DNA from: a virus
Length of the DNA stretch: 64,000 nucleotides
IMG/VR virus record: IMGVR_UViG_3300033145_001156
Location: 41,623-105,622 of that record
Reading direction: 5' to 3' (one strand)
The position numbers and the translations under genes are program-made. Shown piece after piece: positions 1 to 7,239 of this stretch (the stretch's first letter is position 1; each line of letters begins with the position of its first letter). A model generated the notes under the pieces. It was not told the origin of the DNA, did no database searches, and saw only the letters and a program-made list of their open reading frames with translations.

Positions 1-2
1 AC

Positions 3-803
3 TCGGTATTCGGGGGGTTCCCGATGCCGGGCCTGGTCATATTCGCGGGGCTGCCGGGGACCGGCAAGACTCAGTTCGCCATACAGGTCGCCGTGGACAT
101 CGCCCGGAGGATAAGGGACACGGGGCAGAAGGGCTGCGTGGGGATATTCTCGATAGAGATGAAGGGCAGCTCCTTGGTCAACAGGATCATCTGCGCGGAC
201 ATGGGGCTGGACACGAGGAAGATCAATTCATGCCTGGAGGACTGGCGGGCATCCAGGCTGTACGAGGCGGGCGACGGGCTGGCCGCGCTGCCTTTGTACG
301 TCGACCCTTCAGACATGGTGACTTCCGAGATGATCTCCTACCGGGCCGCCGCACTCCACATGAGGCACGGACCCTTGAGATTCCTGGTCATCGACTTCGC
401 AGAGCTCATCGGAGACAAGCGCATGGAGTCTGAGGAGCTGAGGGTGTCTGGGATATACCGGAATGCGACCTCGCTGTCGAAGACACTCGACATGACCGTC
501 ATGCTGCTGGCGCAGTACAACCGGGGGGTCGCTGCGAGGGACACTAAGCTGGGGGGGAACTCCGACATACGGTACTCGTCCTTCGCGGAGATAACGGCGT
601 CGATGATACTCCACGGCTACAACCCGGTGCAACTGCGAAAGATGGGGGTCAGCCTGAGGACGCCGAAGGACTATCCCGGCATAGAAGGTAGGGCATATGT
701 GTTCTGCGGCAAGCATCGCGAGGGGCCGACAGGCATCATAGAGCTGGACTGGAACCCGAGTTCGACGTTCTGGTCGGACCCGCAATCGGAGGGGGCATTT
801 TGA
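3..803 (+). CDS. DnaB-like replicative helicase, C-terminal part (5' partial)
   Basis: RecA-fold ATPase core of a DnaB-type helicase, expected to unwind DNA at the phage replication fork. The frame is open to the left edge, and the residues before the first ATG (at 24) already fit the family, so the gene starts outside the window. Seen: Walker A GLPGTGKT about 10 residues after ATG 24; FSIEM, matching the DnaB FSLEM motif; Walker B-like LVIDFAELI; LAQYNR, matching DnaB lsQLNR with its arginine finger; and a closing LDWNPSSTFW like the usual DnaB end. The N-terminal primase-interaction domain is not in view. It overlaps the next gene by one base (TGATG). Confidence 0.85.
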   Translation, partial: SVFGGFPMPGLVIFAGLPGTGKTQFAIQVAVDIARRIRDTGQKGCVGIFSIEMKGSSLVNRIICADMGLDTRKINSCLEDWRASRLYEAGDGLAALPLYVDPSDMVTSEMISYRAAALHMRHGPLRFLVIDFAELIGDKRMESEELRVSGIYRNATSLSKTLDMTVMLLAQYNRGVAARDTKLGGNSDIRYSSFAEITASMILHGYNPVQLRKMGVSLRTPKDYPGIEGRAYVFCGKHREGPTGIIELDWNPSSTFWSDPQSEGAF

Positions 804-1303
804 TGATCAAGGGAGAGTTCCATAACGTAGACATCAACTTGGGATACGAAAGGCTCGCGAAGGCTATCGTCGTGGGTGGGCTGCGAGGGTGGAATTACAA
901 GTTCCTCGCCTCCGACTGGTGCTTGGACTTGTGCCTGATGGTGGACTGGGACAGGGACGAGCTGGTGCGGAAGCTGAGGAAGGTTGAGAAGCGGGAAGGG
1001 CCGTGCTGGTGGAAGCTGCGGCGGACATGCGATGACTGTGAGAAGCCGATAGCCGACTGGAACAAGTCTGGATACTGCAAACTTTGCGCAAAGTCTCACA
1101 GGAAGCGTAATGACCATAACTATGGCAGGGCCAGGATGTGTCTGAAGTGTGGTGGGCGAATAACCAATAACGCGAGATTATGCAGGACGTGCGAGAACAA
1201 GAGGAGGAGAAGTGCTGGACTTGACGGTGGCGGACAGGCAGTTGGCGTTCACGAAAACTGTGTTGGGGAGGATGGAGGAGTTCGAACACAAGGACATAAT
1301 TGA
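803..1303 (+). CDS. Double zinc-ribbon protein of unknown function
   Basis: Not recognised as a named family. From ATG 803 (a TTG at 800 is the alternative) the 166-residue product has an unremarkable N-terminal half and then two C-x2-C...C-x2-C zinc ribbons: Cys 76/79/92/95 and Cys 113/116/127/130, with Lys/Arg-rich spacers. That suggests nucleic-acid binding. An exact copy of the CTTTGCGCAAAG palindrome (1082-1093) is translated inside the first ribbon. The last 30 residues overlap the next gene and are Gly-rich, unlike the rest, so the true 3' end may be a run-on. Confidence 0.6.
   Translation: MIKGEFHNVDINLGYERLAKAIVVGGLRGWNYKFLASDWCLDLCLMVDWDRDELVRKLRKVEKREGPCWWKLRRTCDDCEKPIADWNKSGYCKLCAKSHRKRNDHNYGRARMCLKCGGRITNNARLCRTCENKRRRSAGLDGGGQAVGVHENCVGEDGGVRTQGHN
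1082..1093 (+). repeat. CTTTGCGCAAAG palindrome, exact copy 1 (intragenic)
   Basis: Exact 12-bp palindrome (14 bp with its flanking A and T), translated within the zinc-ribbon gene as part of LCAKS. An AGGAAG follows 7 bp later, but no usable gene starts there. Confidence 0.85.
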
Positions 1304-1910
1304 GGCGACCAGGGTGCAATGCGGACTCCTGTCCGATTGGAAGACTGTCGAGCGGAAGGCCGCGTTGAACATGATGATCGGCGTCTACACGCTGGATTTG
1401 TTGTGGCGGGAGCTGGGGAGCGATGACGTGTACTCGTTCTATGAGCAGGCTCCATGGTGTCCGATAGAAGAGTTCAACTACTCGTTCGAGCAGTTCATGG
1501 ACAGGGCCTTCGAGCTGGACTGGGCCACGGTGAGGAACTGGTGCAGGGTGGCGGACACGTGGCTCATCAATCCCCCCATGATTGAGTTCAAGCCGGAGGA
1601 GGTAGAGCCTTCCAAGCTCTTGCTGTTCACAGCAAAGGAGCGCAAGGGGGAGATGACGGAGGAGGACTACGAGGTGCTGGGGAGCGGGTGCTCGTGGAGG
1701 AAGATGCGGCAGCACCTCTTGGTGAGCAGGCACGGGGAGAGCCCGATGAACGACAGGGTCATCATCCTGGACGGGGGGATACTGTGGGCAAAGGACGGCA
1801 GGGGACCGAGGGTCGCGATAGGGAGTTTAGAAGTCGATGAAGAGGATGATCTTATAAGATGGGGGGTAGAGCGGATCGTTAAGGCGGCGGGTGTGAAGAT
1901 AAGGGGATGA
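1212..1910 (+). CDS. Hypothetical protein, 232 aa, replication-proximal
   Basis: Unknown function. I chose GTG 1212 because GAGGAGGAGA directly precedes it, although this creates a 92-bp overlap with the zinc-ribbon gene; ATG 1272 is the alternative. The product is soluble and acidic, rich in Trp, Glu and Met, mostly helical-looking, with no signal peptide or membrane segment. Its place behind a DnaB-like helicase suggests a replication accessory role, but nothing in the sequence proves this. It is followed by 167 bp without a gene. Confidence 0.65.
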   Translation: MLDLTVADRQLAFTKTVLGRMEEFEHKDIIEATRVQCGLLSDWKTVERKAALNMMIGVYTLDLLWRELGSDDVYSFYEQAPWCPIEEFNYSFEQFMDRAFELDWATVRNWCRVADTWLINPPMIEFKPEEVEPSKLLLFTAKERKGEMTEEDYEVLGSGCSWRKMRQHLLVSRHGESPMNDRVIILDGGILWAKDGRGPRVAIGSLEVDEEDDLIRWGVERIVKAAGVKIRG

Positions 1911-2077
1911 GACTGGGGCCATATCTTTTGGGATAGAGCGGACGAGGCTGGTTTTCATGGCTGTCTAAGGCCGCTAGGAACTATTCTCTTTGGAAAGTAG
2001 AGAGCTTGGAGAAGTTAGTTAGGTAATAAGTGTTAGTTTACGAGAGCAGCGGGACGTAGAAGGAAGGAGATGAAATA
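1911..2077. other. Intergenic gap, 167 bp
   Basis: No ORF, promoter of good quality or strong hairpin seen. It is AT-richer than the helicase block and marks the change into the AT-rich small-gene segment at 2.0-2.9 kb. Confidence 0.5.
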
Positions 2078-2197
2078 ATGTTGGAAGTGTTGGAAGTAGA
2101 GAGGTTTTTCCAGGTGGTTGGAATGTGCGTTGTGTTTGGTGGGCTGATTTGGGTTTTCGGGTCAGTCGTAGTTGATATATGGAGAGGCAAAGCATGA
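2078..2197 (+). CDS. 39-aa single-pass membrane peptide
   Basis: Short gene with a good Shine-Dalgarno (AAGGAAGGAGA, 8-10 bp upstream). An amphipathic N-terminus is followed by one hydrophobic stretch of about 18 residues (VVGMCVVFGGLIWVFGSVVV) and a short WRGKA tail. The stop overlaps the next start as ATGA, which supports translation. Function unknown. One of several tiny membrane peptides in this genome (3738, 8524, 29536, 32172). Confidence 0.6.
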   Translation: MLEVLEVERFFQVVGMCVVFGGLIWVFGSVVVDIWRGKA

Positions 2198-2487
2198 CTC
2201 AGAAAGAAAGGACGGCGGACATGGGAGAAGAGGGTGTGAATCGGAAGTCGTTGAGGTTGTATGGTTATGAGGTGGCGAGAGACTATGGCATGCGGGTTAG
2301 ATCATCATCTGATGCTGTGTATTTACACTTATGTGACATAGCCAACGACGACAAGCTATACGTGACGCGCATAACGTTGTTTAGGTTACAAGAGATCATT
2401 GCTGACGCGATGCAGCTATTCAAGCAGGCAGACGAGGTAGAAAAAGCACAAATAGCTGAACGAGAAGAGGTGAGTGTGCTAGAATAG
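2194..2487 (+). CDS. Hypothetical protein, 97 aa
   Basis: Unknown. ATG 2194 is chosen over ATG 2179 because GGAGAGG sits 7-8 bp before it and it overlaps the previous stop by ATGA. The protein is charged, with a possible C-terminal coiled coil (residues about 60-97, rich in Glu/Ala/Gln). Codon use is AT-rich compared with the helicase block. Confidence 0.6.
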   Translation: MTQKERTADMGEEGVNRKSLRLYGYEVARDYGMRVRSSSDAVYLHLCDIANDDKLYVTRITLFRLQEIIADAMQLFKQADEVEKAQIAEREEVSVLE

Positions 2488-2540
2488 GTTGGTTAGGCGA
2501 ACTGGTTAATTGGTTGACATTGACGATAAGCATGAATGGA

Positions 2541-2552
2541 CTTTGCGCAAAG
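2541..2552 (+). repeat. CTTTGCGCAAAG palindrome, exact copy 2
   Basis: Intergenic. GGA precedes it and CGCAAGAAGGG follows it, the latter acting as Shine-Dalgarno for GTG 2572, 19 bp downstream. Confidence 0.9.
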
Positions 2553-2571
2553 CGCAAGAAGGGATTAAACC

Positions 2572-2904
2572 GTGAGGATTGAGACTAGATTTATAAACCA
2601 GCTTTTGAATCAAATACAAAAGAGTAGATTCTATGATGGAAGCTATACTTACGTAGACCCTCTCTTATTGGTTCGTCACAAGTTGGAATGCCTACGGGAT
2701 GGCCGAGAGTGTAATCCTCTTAATGATTATGATGCCAGACTGTTGTTGAGGGCCATTAGGACAAATAGGGATCACGTTATAGAACATGATCGGTCCGAAG
2801 CGATAGAAAAGCTGCTTGACAAGATGTACCAAATTTGTGTTCATGGTGAGTGGGCGCATCCTGGGGGAATCGTTGGCGATCCCCGGGCGGAGGGCGCGGG
2901 TTGA
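2572..2904 (+). CDS. Hypothetical protein, 110 aa
   Basis: Unknown. GTG start at 2572 with AAGAAGGG upstream, provided by the palindrome flank. The first about 95 residues are AT-rich and helical. The last dozen codons (gatccccgggcggagggcgcg) are abruptly GC-rich, suggesting a recombination seam near 2875. No motif recognised. Confidence 0.55.
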   Translation: MRIETRFINQLLNQIQKSRFYDGSYTYVDPLLLVRHKLECLRDGRECNPLNDYDARLLLRAIRTNRDHVIEHDRSEAIEKLLDKMYQICVHGEWAHPGGIVGDPRAEGAG

Positions 2905-2988
2905 GCCAGCATAAGTAGTGCATATGGTTCTAATCCGTTTTCTGCGAAGAGACTGGATGGAATACAGAAGAAGTTATTTGAGTAACCC

Positions 2989-3017
2989 TTGACAATTCGG
3001 GGTATTTGTATTATAAT
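2989..3017 (+). promoter_or_regulatory. Sigma-70 promoter, TTGACA-17-TATAAT
   Basis: Perfect consensus -35 (2989-2994) and -10 (3012-3017) with the ideal 17-bp spacer. Predicted start near 3024, only about 14 nt before ATG 3038, so the leader consists of little more than the AAGGAGGTGGAG Shine-Dalgarno. Confidence 0.85.
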
Positions 3018-3037
3018 TCAGGCAAGGAGGTGGAGAT

Positions 3038-3241
3038 ATGACTCACAAGGTGATATACAAGATGAACCTGAGGGGGGACGGGCGATTGGTGGAGTTCCTT
3101 CAGCCCTTCCTGGCCAGTTACGTCGAGGAGAAGCTGACCCTGGGCAGGGCGAGGAAGTTCAAGTCTGCGCTGGAGATCATCTTCGGAGACGCCGTGACCG
3201 TCCAGACGGCCAGCCTGCCGATCAGCATCAAGATTCTGTAA
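3038..3241 (+). CDS. Small protein, 67 aa, first gene after a consensus promoter
   Basis: Unknown function. Excellent Shine-Dalgarno (AAGGAGGTGG). Soluble and basic in the middle, with alternating hydrophobic and charged residues at the end. As the first gene of a strong promoter it could be an early regulatory or host-takeover protein (inference only). Confidence 0.6.
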   Translation: MTHKVIYKMNLRGDGRLVEFLQPFLASYVEEKLTLGRARKFKSALEIIFGDAVTVQTASLPISIKIL

Positions 3242-3251
3242 TGCTCTTCAC

Positions 3252-3557
3252 GTGAAAAAGTGGCAGAAGAGGATCTGGCAGGAGGTCATCGACCGGGATG
3301 AGGGGTTGTGCTTATACTGCGGAAGGCAGGGATGTCAGGTCCATCATGTCACGCCACGGTTGCGCTATGGTAAAGAGGGCAAGAGGAAGGGCGGCCCATT
3401 GTGGCAGTTGAAGAACATGTGCTGTGTGTGTTTCAGGTGCAACGTGGAGGCGCACACGAGGGGGATGAGGATCAGGGCCATGGAGATTCTGCACCAGCGA
3501 TTCGAATATGACTACTCTGACGGGCCATGGGCGGAATATGGGGTGGGCGATGGATGA
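3252..3557 (+). CDS. HNH endonuclease (zinc type)
   Basis: Metal-dependent nuclease of the HNH superfamily. From GTG 3252: C20-x2-C23 zinc pair, HH at 31-32 (His-Me finger), the second zinc pair C60-x2-C63 followed at once by Asn64, and His68 in AHT, in the order expected for HNH (CxxC, HH, N, H). At 101 residues it is typical for free-standing phage HNH proteins, which act as homing nucleases or as terminase partners. The terminase lies 8 kb away, so homing or an accessory role is more likely. Overlaps the next gene by 8 bp. Confidence 0.85.
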   Translation: MKKWQKRIWQEVIDRDEGLCLYCGRQGCQVHHVTPRLRYGKEGKRKGGPLWQLKNMCCVCFRCNVEAHTRGMRIRAMEILHQRFEYDYSDGPWAEYGVGDG

Positions 3558-3741
3558 CAAGGACTTCCGGGAGATTGATGCTTATCTCATTTTCCAAAGG
3601 AAGTTAGCGGAGGAGACGGAGAATGCTGGCAAGATGGTGGCGGGGTTTTTCAACACCCTCGTTCAGCATGGCGTACCAGAACAATGGGCAGCATACATGA
3701 CCTCATTCTACTTTTGGGCACTGACGCAGAAGGGGAAATGA
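3550..3741 (+). CDS. Hypothetical protein, 63 aa
   Basis: Unknown. Starts at ATG 3550 inside the end of the HNH gene. Helical, with an aromatic segment near the end (MTSFYFWALTQ). Its stop overlaps the next small membrane-peptide gene by ATGA. Confidence 0.5.
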   Translation: MDDKDFREIDAYLIFQRKLAEETENAGKMVAGFFNTLVQHGVPEQWAAYMTSFYFWALTQKGK

Positions 3742-3830
3742 GCGGAGACCGGTTCGACTTGGTTGGGGGCTTCCTGATCTTGATGCTCGCAGTCGTGGTG
3801 GTGTTGGCGATATGGGGAGGTTGCAGATGA
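3738..3830 (+). CDS. 30-aa single-pass membrane peptide
   Basis: A short acidic N-terminus is followed by about 20 hydrophobic residues (FLILMLAVVVVLAIWGG). Overlaps the stop of the gene before and the start of the fragment after (both ATGA). Function unknown. Confidence 0.5.
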   Translation: MSGDRFDLVGGFLILMLAVVVVLAIWGGCR

Positions 3831-3892
3831 GAGAACTGCCGATCTTGCTTAATGGCGAAATGGTACGGGCGACGATGGAGGGGCGCACTTGA
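3827..3892 (+). pseudogene. Stranded 5' fragment of the ASCH-like gene now at 4732
   Basis: 21-codon ORF reading MRELPILLNGEMVRA... It matches the start of the protein encoded from 4732 (IRELPVLMNSSMTIATM), i.e. the usual MRERPILFSGPMVRA beginning of a widespread phage family. It stops in frame at 3890-3892, immediately before a promoter and a LAGLIDADG gene. I read it as the amputated N-terminus left when the homing-endonuclease cassette (about 3893-4740) entered. Confidence 0.65.
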
Positions 3893-3917
3893 CAACTAGA
3901 GTAGTCTGTACTATACT
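3889..3917 (+). promoter_or_regulatory. Sigma-70 promoter, TTGACA-17-TATACT
   Basis: Consensus -35 at 3889-3894, -10 at 3912-3917, 17-bp spacer. It lies at the left edge of the homing-endonuclease cassette and would drive the gene at 3956; an AT-rich leader and GAGGAGGTATAGGGC Shine-Dalgarno follow. Confidence 0.8.
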
Positions 3918-3955
3918 ATACCTGAGAATGTTTAGTCCATGAGGAGGTATAGGGC

Positions 3956-4747
3956 ATGATTAACTGGCAGGATAAGGACTGGTCATATTTACTAGGCGTT
4001 ATACATGGCGATGGATGTATCGCCCCGCGCAGCATAAATATTGCTGTAGGATATGGTGATCGGGACTACGCAGATGTGTTAATGTCTTTATGGGAATCGT
4101 TGGGATATTTTCCCAAGTTGTACCGCCCACGCTCTGCACTTAGGGTAAGCGTTCACAGCAAAGTGTTGCGTGATGAGATAGCGCCATTCAAGCAGAAAGG
4201 TATTTGGTCATGGCCGGAAGGGTTGCAGGAGTCGGAATATCTTTCTGGGGTATTCGACTCTGATGGATGGGCATCTTTGGCGGGCGGTAGTAAGAAGATT
4301 GGTATTACACTCAAACGGAGCGGAAATCTTAAGAGACTAGCTGCCTACCTGGGTCATTTGGGAATTCCTAGAGTAACCGTTCAAAATAGAGTAACAAGCT
4401 ATAAGGGTCGCCCCTACGAAATAGAGAGAATACTCATTTGTGATTCAGCAAGGATTGTTCAGCTCGGAGCCTTGTTGAATTTTCGTAATGCTAGAAAGGC
4501 AGGCATGTTTGATGCGGTTTATCAACATGCTAAGAACTATTTGAATCGGGTCCCACTGTGGCGCGAGGTAGGATTATGGCTAATGGAAGAGTCTAGAGAT
4601 TGGCGCGAAATTGCCAAGAAGTTTAATTTGTCGAAGGCTCAAGTTGATAGTGTCCTGCAGAACTTACGCCAGAACGCAGACGTTCAGACAACGCCCCAGG
4701 TAGTAATCTTGACGAAATACGAGGTGAGGGAGTGGCGAGACAAATAA
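3956..4747 (+). CDS. LAGLIDADG homing endonuclease, free-standing
   Basis: Site-specific endonuclease that spreads its own gene. Two LAGLIDADG helices are visible: LLGVIHGDG (residues 12-20, Asp19) and LSGVFDSDG (96-104, Asp103). This is the single-chain, two-motif form that cuts asymmetric sites. A C-terminal helix-turn-helix-like segment (about residues 205-240, ending WREIAKKFNLSKAQVDSVL) may add DNA contacts. At 263 residues it is of normal length. It has its own promoter and is AT-richer than its neighbours, as expected for recent arrival. It splits an ASCH-like gene (fragment at 3827, body at 4732). Confidence 0.9.
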   Translation: MINWQDKDWSYLLGVIHGDGCIAPRSINIAVGYGDRDYADVLMSLWESLGYFPKLYRPRSALRVSVHSKVLRDEIAPFKQKGIWSWPEGLQESEYLSGVFDSDGWASLAGGSKKIGITLKRSGNLKRLAAYLGHLGIPRVTVQNRVTSYKGRPYEIERILICDSARIVQLGALLNFRNARKAGMFDAVYQHAKNYLNRVPLWREVGLWLMEESRDWREIAKKFNLSKAQVDSVLQNLRQNADVQTTPQVVILTKYEVREWRDK

Positions 4748-5364
4748 GAGAACTTCCCGTGTTAATGAATAGCTCTATGACTATAGCGACAATGGCCAGG
4801 ACGAAGACGATGACTCGCAGGCCGATGAGGCCGCAGCCTGAACATGATGCGCGATACACTCACCAGCCCCAGCGGTTGGTTTGGAGGGCGCGTAGTGGAT
4901 GGGAAGGCATCATGTGGGAGCCGTGGAAGCTAGGACATCCCCGGCCAGGATATGAGCACGTTGCCAAGCAGGGGCCATACGGAGTCCCCGGCGACTTCCT
5001 CTATGTGCGGGAGACGTGCCGGGCTGAGGAGCTTGAAAGCGGCCTCGACGGTATACGTTACTTGGCCGACAATGCCTTCATCGAAATCGAGGATAGTCTA
5101 GAAGCGGGCAAGCGCTGGAGCCAGATGTACCATTATCGAGGGGGCGAGGGGCTGACTATTCCCAGTATCCACATACCCAAGTGGGCCACACGGACGTGGC
5201 TGGTGAATACGGGCGTGGGAGTGGAGCGCGGGCCAGAGATCACGGAAGCCGATGCGAGGGCCGAGGGGTTCGAGAGCGCCGACGCGTTCATGATCTGGTG
5301 GGAGAATCAATACCCTGGAATGGACTGGCGGTTCGTGACTAGCTACGAGGTGATAGAGCGATGA
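4732..5364 (+). CDS. ASCH/PUA-like conserved phage protein
   Basis: Belongs to a widespread phage family whose members read like MRERPILFSGPMVRA...KTQTRR...PYG.PGD.LWVRETW...PSIHMPRWASR. Here I see TKTMTRR, GPYGVPGDFLYVRET and PSIHIPKWATRTWL in the same order, then an ITEADARAEG stretch and an aromatic end. The fold is thought to resemble ASCH domains, which bind modified nucleotides or RNA; the role in phages is unsettled. The start (GTG 4732) overlaps the homing endonuclease, and the N-terminus looks regenerated because an older copy of it lies at 3827. Confidence 0.7.
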   Translation: MARQIRELPVLMNSSMTIATMARTKTMTRRPMRPQPEHDARYTHQPQRLVWRARSGWEGIMWEPWKLGHPRPGYEHVAKQGPYGVPGDFLYVRETCRAEELESGLDGIRYLADNAFIEIEDSLEAGKRWSQMYHYRGGEGLTIPSIHIPKWATRTWLVNTGVGVERGPEITEADARAEGFESADAFMIWWENQYPGMDWRFVTSYEVIER

Positions 5365-5618
5365 GAGATGATCTTGGACGTACGACATGGCCCGACAAGG
5401 TGCGAGCAGAGCGCGACAAATACGGGGAGTTCATCGAGCGGCTGGCGCGGACGGGACTAAAATGGCGACTTGACAATCCATCTTACTGGTACTGTCCGCA
5501 CTGTGACGGCGGGGTAGTCCGTTCTGGCATAGGGCTCACCCACGAAGGCAACTGCCCCGTCGTCGAAGCTCGCCGTCTCTTGGGCTGGCCCGTGGATGAG
5601 CGGGGGAATCTGGAGTGA
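5361..5618 (+). CDS. Small zinc-binding protein, 85 aa
   Basis: Unknown. ATGA overlap with the preceding stop. Charged N-terminal helix, then a CPHCDGG...HEGNCPV zinc-knuckle-like segment (residues about 45-68), a layout common in small phage accessory proteins. Confidence 0.6.
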   Translation: MRDDLGRTTWPDKVRAERDKYGEFIERLARTGLKWRLDNPSYWYCPHCDGGVVRSGIGLTHEGNCPVVEARRLLGWPVDERGNLE

Positions 5619-5800
5619 TGATGACAATAAATGAATTCGTATGCAACGGGATCGACAGGCTCATGGCAGACGCGGCAGCGCAAGCATCTGAGTTCACGGA
5701 TGCTAGCAGTGCGTTGGCAATAGCGTTCCTCGACGCGCCGGACACGTTGCGGAGGGCCTGGCATGACTGGCTAGTGAGCGAGGAGGAGAACGATGAGTGA
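5618..5800 (+). CDS. Hypothetical protein, 60 aa
   Basis: Unknown. ATG 5618 overlaps the previous stop by one base; GTG 5615 and ATG 5621 are alternatives. Helical, acidic, Ala-rich. Overlaps the following gene by 8 bp. Confidence 0.55.
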   Translation: MMTINEFVCNGIDRLMADAAAQASEFTDASSALAIAFLDAPDTLRRAWHDWLVSEEENDE

Positions 5801-6146
5801 GCGAACAGCATCTGAGATTCGGACGTATTGTGAGGCGGCAAGCGAGGGGCCGTGGCACAAAAACGGATTCCTGCCGCAACGGGCATATAACGGGGCTAGT
5901 CAATGTGTTCTCGTTGCTCCTGCACGAATCTTTGTTCGTAGCGAAGTAGCCATCGCCGAAGCAAACCTCGCATTTTGCGTCAACGCCCGCGTCGACCTGC
6001 CCCGCGTGTTGGAGGTAGCGGTGAAGCTGCGAGAGATGGCAGAGTTTGCTTGTGAGCTTGCCGACGACGATGTGGACTGGGATGCAGTGAACGTGTTGCT
6101 AGACGAAACTAGGTGGCTAGCGGAGGATACCGATGGAGATGAGTGA
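5793..6146 (+). CDS. Conserved phage protein of the NAEFI-AHARTDLPRLL type, copy A
   Basis: Resembles a common phage family of unknown role marked by GPW near the N-terminus and N-A...AR.DLPR.L in the middle (here SEGPW and FCVNARVDLPRVLEV). Starts MSERTASEIR with GGAGGAGAA upstream. Its beginning, the DLPRVLE.AVKLRE core and the WLAE.DTDG end recur in the next gene, so the two are tandem paralogs. Confidence 0.65.
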   Translation: MSERTASEIRTYCEAASEGPWHKNGFLPQRAYNGASQCVLVAPARIFVRSEVAIAEANLAFCVNARVDLPRVLEVAVKLREMAEFACELADDDVDWDAVNVLLDETRWLAEDTDGDE

Positions 6147-6411
6147 GCGGACGGCGGCACAAATCCGCGCGTACCTGGCAGAGGATATGAAGCTGCACAA
6201 CTTCCTGGCATTGGTGGAAGTGGACATGCCGCGATTGCTGGAGGCGGCAGTGAAGTTGCGGGAGGCGCGATTGAGTGATCGGCGTTGTATTATTGGCACT
6301 GCTTTCTATTCCCCGCTTTCTGAAGAGAAAATTGAGCGTCTGGCACAGCAAGATACCCTTTTGATCGAAACCGCATGGCTAGCAGAGGGGGATACTGATG
6401 GAGGCACCTGA
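6133..6411 (+). CDS. Tandem paralog of the 5793 gene, shorter (copy B)
   Basis: Begins MSERTAAQIR and keeps VDMPRLLEAAVKLREA and the TAWLAEGDTDG end seen in the upstream gene, but lacks its GPW region, probably through internal deletion. ATG 6133 has GGAGG 7 bp upstream; ATG 6139 would match copy A exactly. Function unknown. Confidence 0.6.
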   Translation: MEMSERTAAQIRAYLAEDMKLHNFLALVEVDMPRLLEAAVKLREARLSDRRCIIGTAFYSPLSEEKIERLAQQDTLLIETAWLAEGDTDGGT

Positions 6412-6760
6412 GCGGATCTACTTGCAAGCGAGCATGACGGAAGAGGATGACGACTGGGATGACGAGGTTGGAGTGACTTGGTGCGTTGACAGGATCAATG
6501 ATACCGATGTTGAATATGTGCGGCGGGACGTGGCGGCGAAGCTGAGGGCGGCGCTTGCGCACTATCGTCTCACGGTTTCGGCGTATCATGGCAAATGCGC
6601 GGATCTCTTTGCCGAAACCGCATGGCTGGCAGATTCACCGGAAGCGGCAGTTTCACTAAACGCTGAAAACGGAGAGGAGAGTGAAGGCCACGTGCTGGCA
6701 GATGGTAAGCTGCATGATGGCATATCGACGACGGGACAATGGGGGGAGGGTGAAGCGTGA
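6398..6760 (+). CDS. Conserved small phage protein (ERIYLQ / DTEYVR type)
   Basis: N-terminus APERIYLQ and central WCVDRINDTDVEYVRRD are hallmarks of a small phage family of unknown function, often encoded among accessory genes. FAETAWLAD echoes the WLAE motif of the two genes before, so the three may share a duplicated C-terminal segment. The last 40 residues look disordered. Confidence 0.6.
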   Translation: MEAPERIYLQASMTEEDDDWDDEVGVTWCVDRINDTDVEYVRRDVAAKLRAALAHYRLTVSAYHGKCADLFAETAWLADSPEAAVSLNAENGEESEGHVLADGKLHDGISTTGQWGEGEA

Positions 6761-7002
6761 CAGACTTGGAATCGGCAATTTGGGGATTGGTGACAGAGAA
6801 GGAACTAAAAACGATCGGTGACCAGAAGCAGTTAGTGCGAGATATCGTAGCGCTATTCCCGCCGCAAAATCTGACACATTACGCTCTTCGGGGTATCGTG
6901 GAGCAACTGCGGCTTTGCGGGTACGAATGTGAAGCTGGGCCGCTGATACTCAATACGGCATTTATAGCACTAGAGGAATTGTCTCGCCAGGGAGGAGAGT
7001 GA
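6757..7002 (+). CDS. Hypothetical protein, 81 aa
   Basis: Unknown. GTG start overlapping the preceding stop, with GGGGGAGGG upstream. Helical and amphipathic, one Cys pair (LCGYEC), no membrane segment. Confidence 0.55.
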   Translation: MTDLESAIWGLVTEKELKTIGDQKQLVRDIVALFPPQNLTHYALRGIVEQLRLCGYECEAGPLILNTAFIALEELSRQGGE

Positions 7003-7005
7003 AAC

Positions 7006-7239
7006 GTGCACAAGTGGCTGACGGCAGAAGAGATTGAGTGTATGGAAGAGACCTTGGTAGGTTTGGAAGAGCGACTTATCGCTGCTCCCCTTTTTGCGCC
7101 TGATATGCGACGTCTCATAGCCGACCGTCGAGAGACGCGGAAACTGCTTAGGCGCGTTGTGTTCGGAGATATATTCATGGATTTGAGGCTAGCGCTAAGT
7201 GACATAAGCGATATGTTGGAGGCAACCGCCGATGACTAA
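7006..7239 (+). CDS. Hypothetical coiled-coil-like protein, 77 aa
   Basis: Unknown. GTG 7006 with GGGAGGAG upstream. Almost wholly helical, with Leu/Arg heptad-like spacing. Overlaps the next zinc-ribbon gene by 8 bp. Confidence 0.5.
   Translation: MHKWLTAEEIECMEETLVGLEERLIAAPLFAPDMRRLIADRRETRKLLRRVVFGDIFMDLRLALSDISDMLEATADD

Noticed and set aside
864-1733. Long minus-strand ORFs in this and many other regions
   Set aside because: All lie opposite well-supported + strand genes with motifs and ribosome sites; GC-rich codon use leaves antisense frames open.
2513-2560. Promoter at TTGACA 2513 before the 2572 gene
   Set aside because: At 17 bp spacing the -10 would be TGGACT, overlapping the palindrome; not a credible -10.
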